This document shows, one piece after another, positions 9,334 through 18,079 of a stretch of 64,000 nt of DNA; the first letter of the stretch is position 1, and each line of letters opens with the position of its first letter. The position numbers were made by a program, and so were the translations under genes. The notes below the pieces were generated by a model, which was not told where the DNA came from, ran no database searches, and saw nothing but the letters and a program-made list of their open reading frames with translations. This stretch comes from Streptomyces novaecaesareae (GTDB taxonomy: Bacteria > Actinomycetota > Actinomycetes > Streptomycetales > Streptomycetaceae): NCBI RefSeq assembly GCF_000716875.1, contig NZ_JNWQ01000003.1:62001-126000 (forward strand). The letters are read 5' to 3'.

Positions 9334-10796
9334 GGGATCTCCAGGTTCGCGATGGTCGGACCACCGGACGGGCTGCTGATCGCGAGCACCCCGTCGAAGG
9401 CGGCCAGTCGGCGTTCGGTTCCGCTGAGGCCGGTGCCCCGGGACGGGTCGGCACCGCCGCGCCCGTCGTCGGTGACCGATATCCGCAACAGCCCGTCACT
9501 GTGCCCTATCTCGATCCATACGTGCGAGGCGCCCGCGTGCTTCACCACGTTGGCCAGGAGCTCGGTGACCGCGAAGTAGGTGGCCGACTCCACCGGGGCG
9601 GGCACCCGGCCGGGCAGCTCGCCGGTGAAGGTGACCGGCAGTGGCAGGTCCAGCGCCGTCGCCTGCACCGCGTCGGCCAGCCCGCGGTCGGCGAGTACCG
9701 GGGGGTGGATGCCGCGGACCAGGTCCCGCAGCTCGCTCAGCGCCTTCACCGAGGACTCCCTGGCCTCGGCCAGCAGCGGGCCCAGGGCGTCCGGGTCGTC
9801 CTTCAGCTGCTCGGCCACGGTCAGCAGCATGCCCAGGGCCACCAGCCGGGCCTGCGCCCCGTCGTGCAGGTCCCGCTCGATCCGGCGCAGCTCGGCGGCC
9901 CCGGCGTCGATGGTGTCCGCCCTGGTCCGGGCCAGGTGGCTGACCTGGTGGGCGAGTTCGGTCCGCCGGGAGGGCCCGAGCAGGGCCCGGGCGGCCTTCT
10001 CGTGGATCCGCAGGACCGGCGGGGCGGCCCACAGTGCGGCCGCCGGGGCGGCGCAGAGGCCCATCCCGTAGACGAGGGCCAGTGGGAAGAAGAGTCCGCC
10101 CCGGCCGAAGACCTCCAGCGCGATCGGGGTCAGCACGACGATCGCGGCGGTGAGCAGCACCGCGCAGCCGGTGAGCAGCGCCCAGGCGAAGTCCCGCCAC
10201 GTCGCCGGGTCGGTCAGCCAGCCGCCGGCCCGCAGCCGCCGCCAGGGGCCGACGGCGCCGGGCGCGCGGCGGTACGGCACCGGGACCGGCCGCCCGCTCC
10301 ACTTCCCGACCACCCGCCTGCTCTCCGTCGCGATCCACCGGGCGCCGAACAGCGAGAGCACCAGCAGCGAGGGCGCCAGCCAGAGCGAGACGGAGCGGCC
10401 GCCGGGGGCGGCGCCGCCGTAGACGTGCGTTGCCATCACCGCGAGCGTGCCCGGGGCGAACAGGGCGGCCCCGACCGCCCGGCCGCTGCCTCCGGTGGCC
10501 CAACAGAGCGTCCAGAGGGCGACCGGCGCCATCGGCACCGCCAGGATGAACGGGCCGCCCGGCCCGAACGGCCGGGACTCGTCGGGGCCGAACAGTGCGG
10601 CGGCCAGCAGGATCGGCCCGGCCAGCAGCGCGATCAGGCCCGTCACGGCCAGCGTGACCACGTACCAGGCGCGCACCCCGTCCACACAGGCCCGGCCCAC
10701 CCGCCGGGCCACCCGGCCCACCACTCCCGTCCGCACGTCCGTTGTCACGTCCGCTGTCGGCTCCGCCGTCACTCCCGCTGTCATTCCCGCCGTCAT
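9285..10796 (-). CDS. Sensor histidine kinase (HisKA_3 / NarX type)
   Basis: A 503-residue membrane kinase. About six hydrophobic segments in residues 30-260 (for example VVTLAVTGLIALLAGPILLAA) form the sensor region. The phospho-accepting His lies in RRIERDLHDGAQARLVALG and the ATP-binding domain has LLANVVKHAGASHV and TDDGRGGADPSRGTGL. ATG at 10796 (or the adjacent GTG at 10799) follows GGAGAGGGGG; the frame extends further upstream without homology. The N-terminus has a repetitive MTAGMTAGVTAEPTAD stretch. It pairs with the overlapping response regulator. The neighbouring FtsX-type ABC transporter suggests envelope or peptide stress sensing (inference). Confidence 0.9.
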   Translation of the reverse strand: MTAGMTAGVTAEPTADVTTDVRTGVVGRVARRVGRACVDGVRAWYVVTLAVTGLIALLAGPILLAAALFGPDESRPFGPGGPFILAVPMAPVALWTLCWATGGSGRAVGAALFAPGTLAVMATHVYGGAAPGGRSVSLWLAPSLLVLSLFGARWIATESRRVVGKWSGRPVPVPYRRAPGAVGPWRRLRAGGWLTDPATWRDFAWALLTGCAVLLTAAIVVLTPIALEVFGRGGLFFPLALVYGMGLCAAPAAALWAAPPVLRIHEKAARALLGPSRRTELAHQVSHLARTRADTIDAGAAELRRIERDLHDGAQARLVALGMLLTVAEQLKDDPDALGPLLAEARESSVKALSELRDLVRGIHPPVLADRGLADAVQATALDLPLPVTFTGELPGRVPAPVESATYFAVTELLANVVKHAGASHVWIEIGHSDGLLRISVTDDGRGGADPSRGTGLSGTERRLAAFDGVLAISSPSGGPTIANLEIPCALSSPKTSSSSGTA

Positions 10797-10931
10797 CACG
10801 CGCCCCCTCTCCGTCCCGGAGCCCCGCTCGGAGGCCTCCCAGCCCTCGGCTCCGGAGCTCCAGCGGACCCCGGTCCCGATCTTTCGGTGGCTCAGTCTGC
10901 CCGGCCGGGTCGGTCTGCGCTCTAGGCCTGA

Positions 10932-10962
10932 ACACCCAGTTCGGGGTGTATCTGGATACACC
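10932..10962. promoter_or_regulatory. Nested palindromes in the divergent kinase/ABC spacer
   Basis: GGTGTATCTGGATACACC (10945-10962) is a perfect inverted repeat with a 2-base centre. It overlaps a second one, ACACCC-N6-GGGTGT (10932-10949). Together they give three half-sites of GGTGT in the 275-base region between the divergent histidine-kinase and transporter genes. The neighbouring response regulator is a natural candidate ligand. Confidence 0.5.
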
Positions 10963-11074
10963 TCGGAGAGGCCGTCCAGACGGCTGTCCGCACCCCCGCC
11001 GTGATTCGTAGCGTCATGTCCCGTCAGCCGGCCCCGGGTCCTCCCGGTGCCGGACCCCGAACCGTGGAGGGCCC

Positions 11075-11788
11075 GTGAACACGCCGATCATCCGGATCCG
11101 CGGCGTCAGCAAGACGTACGACCGATCCGACGCCGCCCATCCCGCCCTGGCCGGGCTCGACCTGGAGGTACGGGCCGGCGAGGCGGTGGCCGTGCTCGGC
11201 CGCTCGGGCAGCGGCAAGTCCACCCTGCTGAACCTGGTCGCCGGCCTCGACCGCCCGAGCGAGGGCGCGGTGGAGGTGGACGGCGTGGCCGTCCACCGGC
11301 TCGGCGAGGCCGCACTGGCCGAGTACCGGCGGCGGCGGATCGGCATGGTGTTCCAGTTCTTCAACCTGCTGGACGACCTGAATGTGGAGGACAACGTGCT
11401 GCTCCCCGCGCAGCTGGCCGGGATGCGCCGCGAGCAGGCCCGCGCCCGGGCCGGGGAGCTGCTGGAGCGGCTGGGGGTCGCCCGGCACGCCAAGGCCTTC
11501 CCCGGTCGGCTCTCCGGCGGCGAGCGGCAACGGGTCGCCGTGGCACGGGCGCTGATGAACCGTCCGCCGCTGCTGCTGGCCGACGAGCCCACCGGGGCGC
11601 TGGACACCGCCTCCGCCGCCGACGTCCGCGACCTGCTGCGCGGGCTCAACGCGGAGGGCCAGACGATCCTCCTGGTCACCCATGACACCGCGCTCGCCGC
11701 GGCCTGCGCCGACCGGACGATCGAACTGCTCGACGGCCGGCTGGTCCGGGACACAGCGGCCGTGCCGACGCCCGGGGGAGTGCTGTGA
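11075..11788 (+). CDS. ABC transporter ATP-binding protein (LolD/MacB type)
   Basis: A 237-residue ATPase with Walker A GRSGSGKST (about 48), Q-loop VFQFFN, signature LSGGERQR, Walker B LLLADEPTGALD and the switch His in LVTHD. The family partners FtsX-fold permeases that extrude peptides or lipoproteins mechanically rather than through a channel. The start is GTG at 11075, with GGAGG at 11066-11070. The permease gene follows after 64 bases. Confidence 0.93.
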   Translation: MNTPIIRIRGVSKTYDRSDAAHPALAGLDLEVRAGEAVAVLGRSGSGKSTLLNLVAGLDRPSEGAVEVDGVAVHRLGEAALAEYRRRRIGMVFQFFNLLDDLNVEDNVLLPAQLAGMRREQARARAGELLERLGVARHAKAFPGRLSGGERQRVAVARALMNRPPLLLADEPTGALDTASAADVRDLLRGLNAEGQTILLVTHDTALAAACADRTIELLDGRLVRDTAAVPTPGGVL

Positions 11789-11852
11789 GCGAGCGAACCG
11801 AGGGAAGGCGCAGGCGGGCGGACGCCGCCGCGGGGCGAAGGGAGGTGGGCGC

Positions 11853-14309
11853 ATGAGCGCGCTCGGCAAGGTGGTCCGGGCCGGGGTGGGCCGCAAGCGG
11901 GTGCAGACCCTGGTCATGGTGCTCACCACGATGATGTCCGTGACGGCGTGCATCCTCGCGGCCGGGCTGCTGGTCGCCGCCCAGGGCCCGTACCAGCGCT
12001 CCTTCGCCGACCAGCACGGCGCGCACCTCAACGTGCTGTACGACCCGGCCAAGGCGAGCCCGGCCCAGCTGGCCGCGGCGGGCCACGCGTCCGGCGTGAC
12101 GGCCTCGGCCGGCCCGTACCCGGCGGTCACCGTCCAGCCGCGCTCCGGCGAGGACACCAGGATCCCGCCGCCCGGCAGCCCGCTCCCGCCGATGACACTG
12201 GTCGGCCGGGCGCAGGACGGCCCGATGGACGGCCTGCGGATCACCTTCGGCCGCTGGGTCCGGGGCCCCGGCGAGGTGGTGATCCTGGACGGCCACTCCC
12301 CGCTGGCCGTCGGCGACAGCATGCAGTTCCCGGGCCTGCCCGGGCAGCCGACGCTCAAGGTCGTCGGCCTCGCCGCCTCCGTCTCCTGGAGCGCGGACGG
12401 CTGGGTGGCCCCCGAGCAGGTCGCCGGGCTGACCGCACCCGGCACCACGCCCGCCGCCCAGTACCTCTACCGCTTCGCCCGGGCCGGCACCGACACCGAG
12501 GTGGAGGCCGACCGTTCCGCGCTCGCCGCCGCGGTGCCGCCCGGCGCGCTCACCAAGGCCACCTCCTACCGGCCCGCCCAGGAGGAGGCCGACCGGACGG
12601 CCTCGACCTTCGTCCCGTTCGTGACGGCCTTCGGGCTGCTCGGCCTCGCCATGTCGGTGCTGATCATCGGCGTCGTGGTCAGCGGCGCCGTCACCGCGGC
12701 CACCCGCCGGATCGGCATCCTCAAGTCCCTGGGCTTCACCCCCGCCCAGGTGGCACGCGCCTACCTCGGCCAGGCGCTGATCCCCGCCGGGATCGGCACG
12801 GCGCTCGGCGTGCTCGGCGGCAACCTGCTCTCCGTCCCGGTCCTCGGCCTGGCGCACAAGGCCCTGCGCGGCGGTCTGCTCGGCATCCCGTTCTGGGTGG
12901 ACCTCGCCGTCCCGGCCGCGGCCCTGGCCGCGGTGGCGGGCACCGCGCTGGTACCGGCGCTGCGGGCCGGGCGGCTGCGCACGGTGGAGGCGCTCGCGGT
13001 CGGCCGGACGGCGCCGGGCGCCAAGCGGGCGGCCGCCCGGGTCGGCCAAGGCGGTCAGGCCGGCCAAGGCGGTCAGGCCGGCCAAGGCGGCCGGGGTGGT
13101 CGAGGCGGCCGGGGCCGGGCCGGGGTGGCCGGCCTCCTGGCGGGGCTGCAGAACGGGATCGGCCGGCTCCCGGTGCCGCGTGCGCTGAGCCTCGGGCTGG
13201 CGACCCCGCTCAACCGGCCGGGCCGTTCGGCGACCACTGCGGCCGCGGTGGTGCTCGGCACCGCAGGGGTCACCCTCTGCGTCGGCCTGACGCTCTCGCT
13301 CGGCCTGCTCCAGGACGGTCTTGAGGCCGGGCGCGCAGGCAAGGTCGTGGTCGAGGCCCCGATGGAGGGCCCCGGCCAGCCCGCCGACCAGGTGGACGAG
13401 GCGGCCGTGGCCCGGGCGATCGACGCCCGCCCGGGCACCCGGGCCTGGTACAGCAGCGTCCCGACGCCGGTGACCCTGGCCGGGAACACCGGTCGCTCCG
13501 AGGCGGTCGCGTTCACCGGCGACGTCTCGTGGAGCGGCTACCAACTGGTCTCCGGCCGCTGGTTCAGCGGCCCCGGCGAGGTCGTGGTCGGCTCCACCTA
13601 CCTCCGCACCAACCGGGCGAAGGTCGGAGACACCGTGACCCTCACCGACCACGGGCGCACCACCCCGGCGAGGATCACCGGCGAGGTCCTGACCACCGGC
13701 GACTTCGTGTTCATGGACCGGGCCGCGCTGGCCCCGCTCGGCGGCGCCGTCGCCGCCGAGGCGATCTCCTTCCACATCGACCTCACCCCCGGCACCGACG
13801 CGAACGCCTACGCCAACGCGCTCGACGGAGTGGTCCGGCCGATGGGACTGAGCGCCGAGCCGGGAGCACAGCACATCAACATCGTGGTGCTGGCGATGAA
13901 CACCCTGGCGGGGACGCTCACCCTGCTGCTGTCCGTGGTCGCCGGGCTCGGAGTGCTCAACACGGTGCTGCTGGACACCCGGGAACGGGTCCACGACCTC
14001 GGGGTGCTCAAGGCACTCGGGATGTCGCCCCGGCAGACCGTCGGCATGGTGCTCACCTCGGTGTGCGGCAGCGGGCTGGCGGCAGGGCTGATCGGGGTGC
14101 CGATCGGGATCCTGGTGCACCACCAGGTGATGCCCGCGATGGCCCGCGCCGCCGGGATCGGCGTGCCCGAGACGGACCTCGGTGTGTTCGACCCGGCGGT
14201 GGTGGGGCCGCTGATACTCGGCGGCCTGGTGCTGGCCCTGCTCGGCGCCGCCCTCCCCGCCACCTGGGCTGCCCGGACCCGGACGGTCACGGCGCTGCGG
14301 ACGGAGTGA
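11853..14309 (+). CDS. FtsX-like ABC transporter permease
   Basis: An 818-residue permease with two FtsX units. An N-terminal transmembrane helix (VLTTMMSVTACILAAGLLVAA) is followed by a long extracytoplasmic domain and three transmembrane helices around 265-375. A Gly/Gln linker at about 390-415 is encoded by short DNA repeats (13045-13110), and a second helix-domain-three-helix unit ends the protein. The ATG at 11853 is set by GGAGGT at 11841-11846; earlier in-frame codons belong to the ATPase gene overlap region. The Gly-rich linker is unusual and probably connects the two halves flexibly. With the upstream ATPase and the divergent kinase pair it forms a sensor-transporter module. Confidence 0.9.
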   Translation: MSALGKVVRAGVGRKRVQTLVMVLTTMMSVTACILAAGLLVAAQGPYQRSFADQHGAHLNVLYDPAKASPAQLAAAGHASGVTASAGPYPAVTVQPRSGEDTRIPPPGSPLPPMTLVGRAQDGPMDGLRITFGRWVRGPGEVVILDGHSPLAVGDSMQFPGLPGQPTLKVVGLAASVSWSADGWVAPEQVAGLTAPGTTPAAQYLYRFARAGTDTEVEADRSALAAAVPPGALTKATSYRPAQEEADRTASTFVPFVTAFGLLGLAMSVLIIGVVVSGAVTAATRRIGILKSLGFTPAQVARAYLGQALIPAGIGTALGVLGGNLLSVPVLGLAHKALRGGLLGIPFWVDLAVPAAALAAVAGTALVPALRAGRLRTVEALAVGRTAPGAKRAAARVGQGGQAGQGGQAGQGGRGGRGGRGRAGVAGLLAGLQNGIGRLPVPRALSLGLATPLNRPGRSATTAAAVVLGTAGVTLCVGLTLSLGLLQDGLEAGRAGKVVVEAPMEGPGQPADQVDEAAVARAIDARPGTRAWYSSVPTPVTLAGNTGRSEAVAFTGDVSWSGYQLVSGRWFSGPGEVVVGSTYLRTNRAKVGDTVTLTDHGRTTPARITGEVLTTGDFVFMDRAALAPLGGAVAAEAISFHIDLTPGTDANAYANALDGVVRPMGLSAEPGAQHINIVVLAMNTLAGTLTLLLSVVAGLGVLNTVLLDTRERVHDLGVLKALGMSPRQTVGMVLTSVCGSGLAAGLIGVPIGILVHHQVMPAMARAAGIGVPETDLGVFDPAVVGPLILGGLVLALLGAALPATWAARTRTVTALRTE

Positions 14310-14330
14310 CGGCGGGGCAGCGACGGCGGG

Positions 14331-14420
14331 GGAGGGGCGCCCCTCCTCCACCGCACGCTCGGCCTCAGACCACCGGGTCTCAGGCCAACCGGGCTCAGGT
14401 CAACCGGGCTCAGGCCAGCC
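14331..14420. repeat. Palindrome and 15-bp direct repeats between convergent genes
   Basis: GGAGGGGCGCCCCTCC (14331-14346) is a perfect palindrome just after the permease stop. Then ctcaggccaaccggg is repeated with a 15-base period at 14379, 14394 and partly 14409, where it runs into the 3' end of the merR gene (stop at 14410). The palindrome may terminate the ABC operon. Confidence 0.5.
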
Positions 14421-15168
14421 GCGTCGCCGCGTAGGCCTCCATGGCGGTGCGCTGGTACGCGGCCAGGCCCGGGGCGATGGCCTCGTAGGCGGCGCTCCAC
14501 CGCTCGTTCTCGGTGCAGGACCGCGCGATCGCGAGGTACTCCTCCGCCGGGACCGACCGGATCGTGCCGAGCAGGCGGTACTCCTCGTCGATCATGCTCT
14601 GCACGGGCTCGGTGTCGGCCGGGTGGCCGGCCGCCATCAGCTCTGCCAGGCGGATCATGCGCGTGGTCCGCTCGCGCTGCCCGGCCTCGATCTCGGCCGG
14701 GCTCATCGCGGCGGTGGCGCGCCGGGCCGCCTCGGCGTGCTCGGGGAAGTCGCGCAGGCTCGCGTCGACGTCGGCGGGCTCGATGCCCTCGAAGAGGTTC
14801 TCGGGGCGGTTGATGGTCATGGGAGTGCCGTCCTTCCGGGAGCGTTCCAGGTCGGCGATCGTGCGGGAAACGGTGCCGGCCAGGGCGTCCAGCCGGTCGC
14901 GCTCGGAGAGCAGCCGTCGGTGGTGGCCCCGCAGGGCGTCCAGCTCGTCCACCTGATCGCCCAGGATCCGGGCGATCTCGGTCAGGCCAACGCCCAGCGC
15001 CCGTAGCACCAGGATCTGCTGCAGCTGCAGCAACTGCCGCTCCTCGTAGTAGCGGTGGCCGTTGGAGCCGATCCAGGCCGGAGGCAGCAGCCCGATCTCG
15101 TCGTAGTGCCGCAGCGTCCGGGCGGTCACCCCGGACATCCTGGCGACCTCCGCAATCGGCCAGGCCAT
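14410..15168 (-). CDS. MerR-family regulator with TipAS-type effector domain
   Basis: A 252-residue regulator. The N-terminal MerR helix-turn-helix is WPIAEVARMSGVTARTLRHYDEIGLLPP, followed by a coiled-coil dimerisation helix (about 80-110). The C-terminal domain resembles TipAS, the ligand-binding domain that in TipA captures thiopeptide antibiotics; an internal Met (PMTINRPENLF) sits where the TipAS-only form begins in that family. ATG at 15168 is preferred over GTG at 15174 because GAGGAGG is well spaced only for the former. The promoter upstream has a 19-base spacer filled by a perfect palindrome, so autoregulation by DNA twisting is very likely. Confidence 0.9.
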   Translation of the reverse strand: MAWPIAEVARMSGVTARTLRHYDEIGLLPPAWIGSNGHRYYEERQLLQLQQILVLRALGVGLTEIARILGDQVDELDALRGHHRRLLSERDRLDALAGTVSRTIADLERSRKDGTPMTINRPENLFEGIEPADVDASLRDFPEHAEAARRATAAMSPAEIEAGQRERTTRMIRLAELMAAGHPADTEPVQSMIDEEYRLLGTIRSVPAEEYLAIARSCTENERWSAAYEAIAPGLAAYQRTAMEAYAATRLA

Positions 15169-15199
15169 GGCCACCTCCTCACTTCCGAGTCCCCACGTT

Positions 15200-15240
15200 C
15201 GTCGTGACCGGGGCCGGTTCCTCCGGCCCTGGTCACGACG
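15200..15240. repeat. 18-bp inverted repeat in the merR leader
   Basis: Arms at 15200-15217 and 15223-15240 match at 17 of 18 positions around a ttcct loop. The right arm reaches into the -10 element of the merR promoter, so the structure lies at and just after the transcription start. It could be a second protein-binding site or an RNA hairpin in the 5' untranslated region. Confidence 0.6.
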
Positions 15241-15268
15241 GTAGAAGCTGCCGCTGCGGCAGCTTCAA
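15238..15268 (-). promoter_or_regulatory. MerR-type promoter/operator with 19-bp spacer
   Basis: Read on the minus strand, TTGAAG (15268-15263) and TACCGT (15243-15238) are separated by 19 bases. The perfect palindrome GAAGCTGCCGC-N-GCGGCAGCTTC occupies 15244-15266 between and within the elements. The over-long spacer with a dyad centred in it is the hallmark of promoters activated by MerR proteins. It reads into the TipAS-type merR gene. Confidence 0.75.
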
Positions 15269-15316
15269 GCCCGAACGCACACCGGGCCGTCCCGGGCTGT
15301 CCCGGGCGGACGTGCC

Positions 15317-16384
15317 CTATGCGTCGCCGAACCAGTCCAGGGACTGCCCGTGCGGTCCGGTGAAGGCCACCGGCCGTTCGTCCAGGGCGAGCGCGAACAG
15401 CCCGGATCCGGCCGGGGCCGGGCGGGGGAGGCGTCGGGCGACGGTCGGCAGCACGGACACCGCCTCGTTGGAGATCCAGTGCCCGGGCAGCTCACGCATG
15501 CTCGTCGCGAACTCCTCCCGTGCCTCCGGCGGCAGGTACGCGAGGACGGCGCTGTGGAACACCACCGGCGTCGCCCCCGCCGGCACCTGCGCCACCAACT
15601 CCCGTACCGTCGCGTTGAGATCGCCGCGCACCAGCAGCGGCGGCTCGGCCCGGGCGACCCGGACGGCGCCGCGCAGCCGGTCCAGCCGATGGGCCTGCTC
15701 CGGCCAGACCAGCGACTCCAGCCAGCGCATGTCCTCCTCGGCCCGGACGTCCAACGGGTTGAGGTCGATCCCGGCCCGCCACACCACCTCGGGCAGCCGC
15801 TCCCGCAGGGAGGCGGTGAGCGGCACCGACCCGTTGACCGTGCAGTCCAGCGTCACCGGGCTCCCCGCCGCGCCGAACTCGGCCACCACGGCGGCCGCCC
15901 CAGCCGTCCGGGCTGCCCCGTCCGCCCTGCCCGGCCTGCCCGTCCCTTCCGCCCCAGCCGTCCCGTCCGCAGAGAGGTACCGGTAGCGGTACCGGTCCGG
16001 GTACAGGCAGAGCCCGGCCGAGGCGCCCACCTCGATCAGCGCGAGCGGCTGCGGCAGCGTCGCCAGCAGTGGCAGCAGGGTGGCGCAGCGGCCCGCCTCG
16101 TTGGTCTGCGTCCGCCGCTCCAGCATCGTCGCCGACACCTCGTCCCGGTGGGCCGTCACCCAGTCGTGGAAGGCCGGCCAGCCTGCCGTCACCGGCCCGC
16201 CCAGGTGGCGGACGGCACCGAACAGCAGGTTCGGCTGCCGCTTCGCGGCCGGCAGCCCGTCCAGCAGTGCGAGCAACTGCCCGTCCTCGGCGACGTGTTC
16301 GGCCAGGTCCTGGTAGACCGCAGAGTTGCCGCGTGCCTCCCGCTCCGCGAACGCGCGGTAGAGGTCCCCCGTAGCGCCGTGCAT
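15317..16384 (-). CDS. DUF2332 family protein
   Basis: A 355-residue cytoplasmic protein of a family of unknown function common in actinobacteria. Recognisable family segments are SAVYQDLAEHVAEDGQLLALLDGLP near the N-terminus, EAGRCATLLPLLATLPQPLALIEVGASAGLCLYPDRY, and PLLVRGDLNATVRELVAQVP with VVFHSAVLAYLPPEAR near the C-terminus. The VGASAGL motif resembles the SAM-binding loop of a methyltransferase fold, but I cannot show activity. A Gly/Arg/Ala-rich insertion at about 145-165 looks unstructured. It appears to be a single gene. Confidence 0.8.
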   Translation of the reverse strand: MHGATGDLYRAFAEREARGNSAVYQDLAEHVAEDGQLLALLDGLPAAKRQPNLLFGAVRHLGGPVTAGWPAFHDWVTAHRDEVSATMLERRTQTNEAGRCATLLPLLATLPQPLALIEVGASAGLCLYPDRYRYRYLSADGTAGAEGTGRPGRADGAARTAGAAAVVAEFGAAGSPVTLDCTVNGSVPLTASLRERLPEVVWRAGIDLNPLDVRAEEDMRWLESLVWPEQAHRLDRLRGAVRVARAEPPLLVRGDLNATVRELVAQVPAGATPVVFHSAVLAYLPPEAREEFATSMRELPGHWISNEAVSVLPTVARRLPRPAPAGSGLFALALDERPVAFTGPHGQSLDWFGDA

Positions 16385-16422
16385 CTCTCACCTGTCCCTT
16401 CGAGTGATCGAATCGGCTCAGC

Positions 16423-16966
16423 CTATGCGGGGCCCGTCACGTCCCCCGCCGCCCGCAGCGCCGCGACCAGCGCTCCGAGCACCGGCTGCCCCCAGGCGCC
16501 CTCCCGTACGGCGGCGTGCAGGATGCGAACCGGTTCCGGATCGCGCAGTCTCCGCACGGAGACACCCGGGTGGCGCTGGGTCAGGCCCAGTTCGGGGACC
16601 AGTGCAACGCCCAGTCCGGCTGCGACGAAGCCCTGCGCGGTGGTGTAGTCCGCGCTGTCCACCGCGATCGCCGGACGGAAGCCGGCGGCCTCGCAGCCGA
16701 CCCGGACGATGTCCCGGCAGGGGCCGGGCGGTTCGGCACCCACCCAGGGCTCGTCCGCGAGTTCGGCCAGGCCGAGGACGCGCCGGGCGGCGAGCCGGTG
16801 CCCCCGGGGCAGTACGACGCGGTACGGGTCGTCGCGCAGGTGGACCAGCCGCAGCCCGTCCGAGCGCGTGGCACCCCCGGGGCCGTCTCCGGCCCGTCTC
16901 CCGGCGCGGTCCCCGGCGCGGACCACCACCGCGAGGTCGGCGCGGCCGTCGCGCAGCTCGGTGAGC
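16423..16966 (-). pseudogene. 3' fragment of a LysR-family regulator
   Basis: About 180 residues of a LysR substrate-binding domain (LLTELRDGRADLAVVV, HRLAARRVLGLAELADEPWV, AQGFVAAGLGVALVPEL) ending in a normal stop at 16423. The helix-turn-helix and first half are missing. Similarity stops abruptly near 16966, where a plus-strand MFS fragment begins. The fragment faces away from the MFS piece, as expected if an originally divergent lysR-transporter pair lost both 5' ends and the promoter in one deletion. Confidence 0.75.
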
Positions 16967-17691
16967 AGGTCAACAACCTCGGCTCCCAGCTGGTCAACAC
17001 GCTGCTCCCGGTGCTGTTCGTGCGTGAACTGCACATGCCCGCAGGGGTGTTGGGCCTGTTCTGGGCGGTCGGCGGGGTCGGCATCCTGCTCGGCTCGCGC
17101 TGCGCCCGTCTGATCGCCGCCCGGCTCGGCCACGGCCGTACGCTCGCCCTGGCGGGCCTGTGCACGGCGCCCGCCGGGTTGCTGGTGCCGCTGATCGGCG
17201 GTGGGCCCTGGTTGTTCGTGGCGGGGGCGGGTTGGCTGCTGGTGTCGCTCAAGACCGGCACGGACAACGTGCTCGGGGTGAGCCTGCGCCAGCGGATGAC
17301 CCCGGACGCGCTGCTCGGCCGGATGAACGCGACCTTCCGCTTCCTGCTCACCGGCGCGCTGGCGATCGGTTCCGCGCTCTCCGGGCTCCTCGGTGAATCC
17401 CTCGGGCTGCGGCCCACGCTCTGGCTCGGCGGAGCCGTCCTGGCGGCGGCCTTCCTGCCGGTGTTCCTGTCCCTGCTCCGTACCCGCTCCGTACCCGCCG
17501 GGGGCTGCCGGCGGTCGGGCCCGAGCCCACGAGCCGCGTCCCCGCACCGGCGGCGGCTGCCCGCCGCTGCCCCGGGGCCGGATCAGCCGGGCTCGTGCCC
17601 CGACAGCCACCCGGGCCCCGGGTACGGGCGCGGCCGGACGAGCCGGACCAGGCCGGTCGCCGACCAGACCACCGCCGTCAGCAGGCCGTAG
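16967..17691 (+). pseudogene. C-terminal half of an MFS transporter
   Basis: From about 16967 the plus strand encodes the second half of a major-facilitator transporter: LPVLFVRELHMPAGVLGLFWAVGG, the loop GRTLALAGL, and helices through WLGGAVLAAAFLPVFLSLL. The N-terminal six helices and the start are missing. Recognisable similarity ends near 17500 and the frame runs to a stop at 17691, overlapping the convergent gene. It is not expected to be functional. See the lysR fragment on the left for the inferred deletion. Confidence 0.7.
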
Positions 17692-17957
17692 AACAGCAGC
17701 AGCGCCCAGAACGGGGTGGTGGACAGGCTCTGCTGCTCGAACCGACACCAGGCGTCCGGCGGCAGCCAGGACGCGCCCGTCTCCAGCAGCCGCCCACCGC
17801 CCGGCACCAGGCCGTGCTCGCAGCGCTCGGCGTAGCCCAACGACCGTGCGTACAGCAGGCCGTACAGTCCACCCGCAGAGACGAGGGAGAGGACGGCGGC
17901 GCCGCCGAGGAGCACCGCCCGTCGACGTCGCCCCGCCGCCGCACGGATGTTCGCCAT
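17583..17957 (-). CDS. Small two-helix membrane protein, unknown
   Basis: A 124-residue protein with an Arg-rich N-terminus (RRRR), a first hydrophobic helix (AVLLGGAAVLSLVSAGGLYGLL) and a second (PFWALLLFYGLLTAVVWSATGLV). The ~45-residue loop between them contains two cysteines (CEHG and WCRF) and is probably exported and disulfide-linked. The C-terminus is cytosolic and basic. I do not recognise the family. It overlaps the end of the MFS remnant on the opposite strand. Confidence 0.6.
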   Translation of the reverse strand: MANIRAAAGRRRRAVLLGGAAVLSLVSAGGLYGLLYARSLGYAERCEHGLVPGGGRLLETGASWLPPDAWCRFEQQSLSTTPFWALLLFYGLLTAVVWSATGLVRLVRPRPYPGPGWLSGHEPG

Positions 17958-18079
17958 CAGGGCAGCGTACCGGCGCGGTCGCCCCCGGGCCGGAACGCCC
18001 GACCAACCGGCGGGGCCGACCGGGCCGACCGAGTCAGCCCGGTGAGCCGCACCGCCAGCGCCGGCAACACCGCCAGGAT

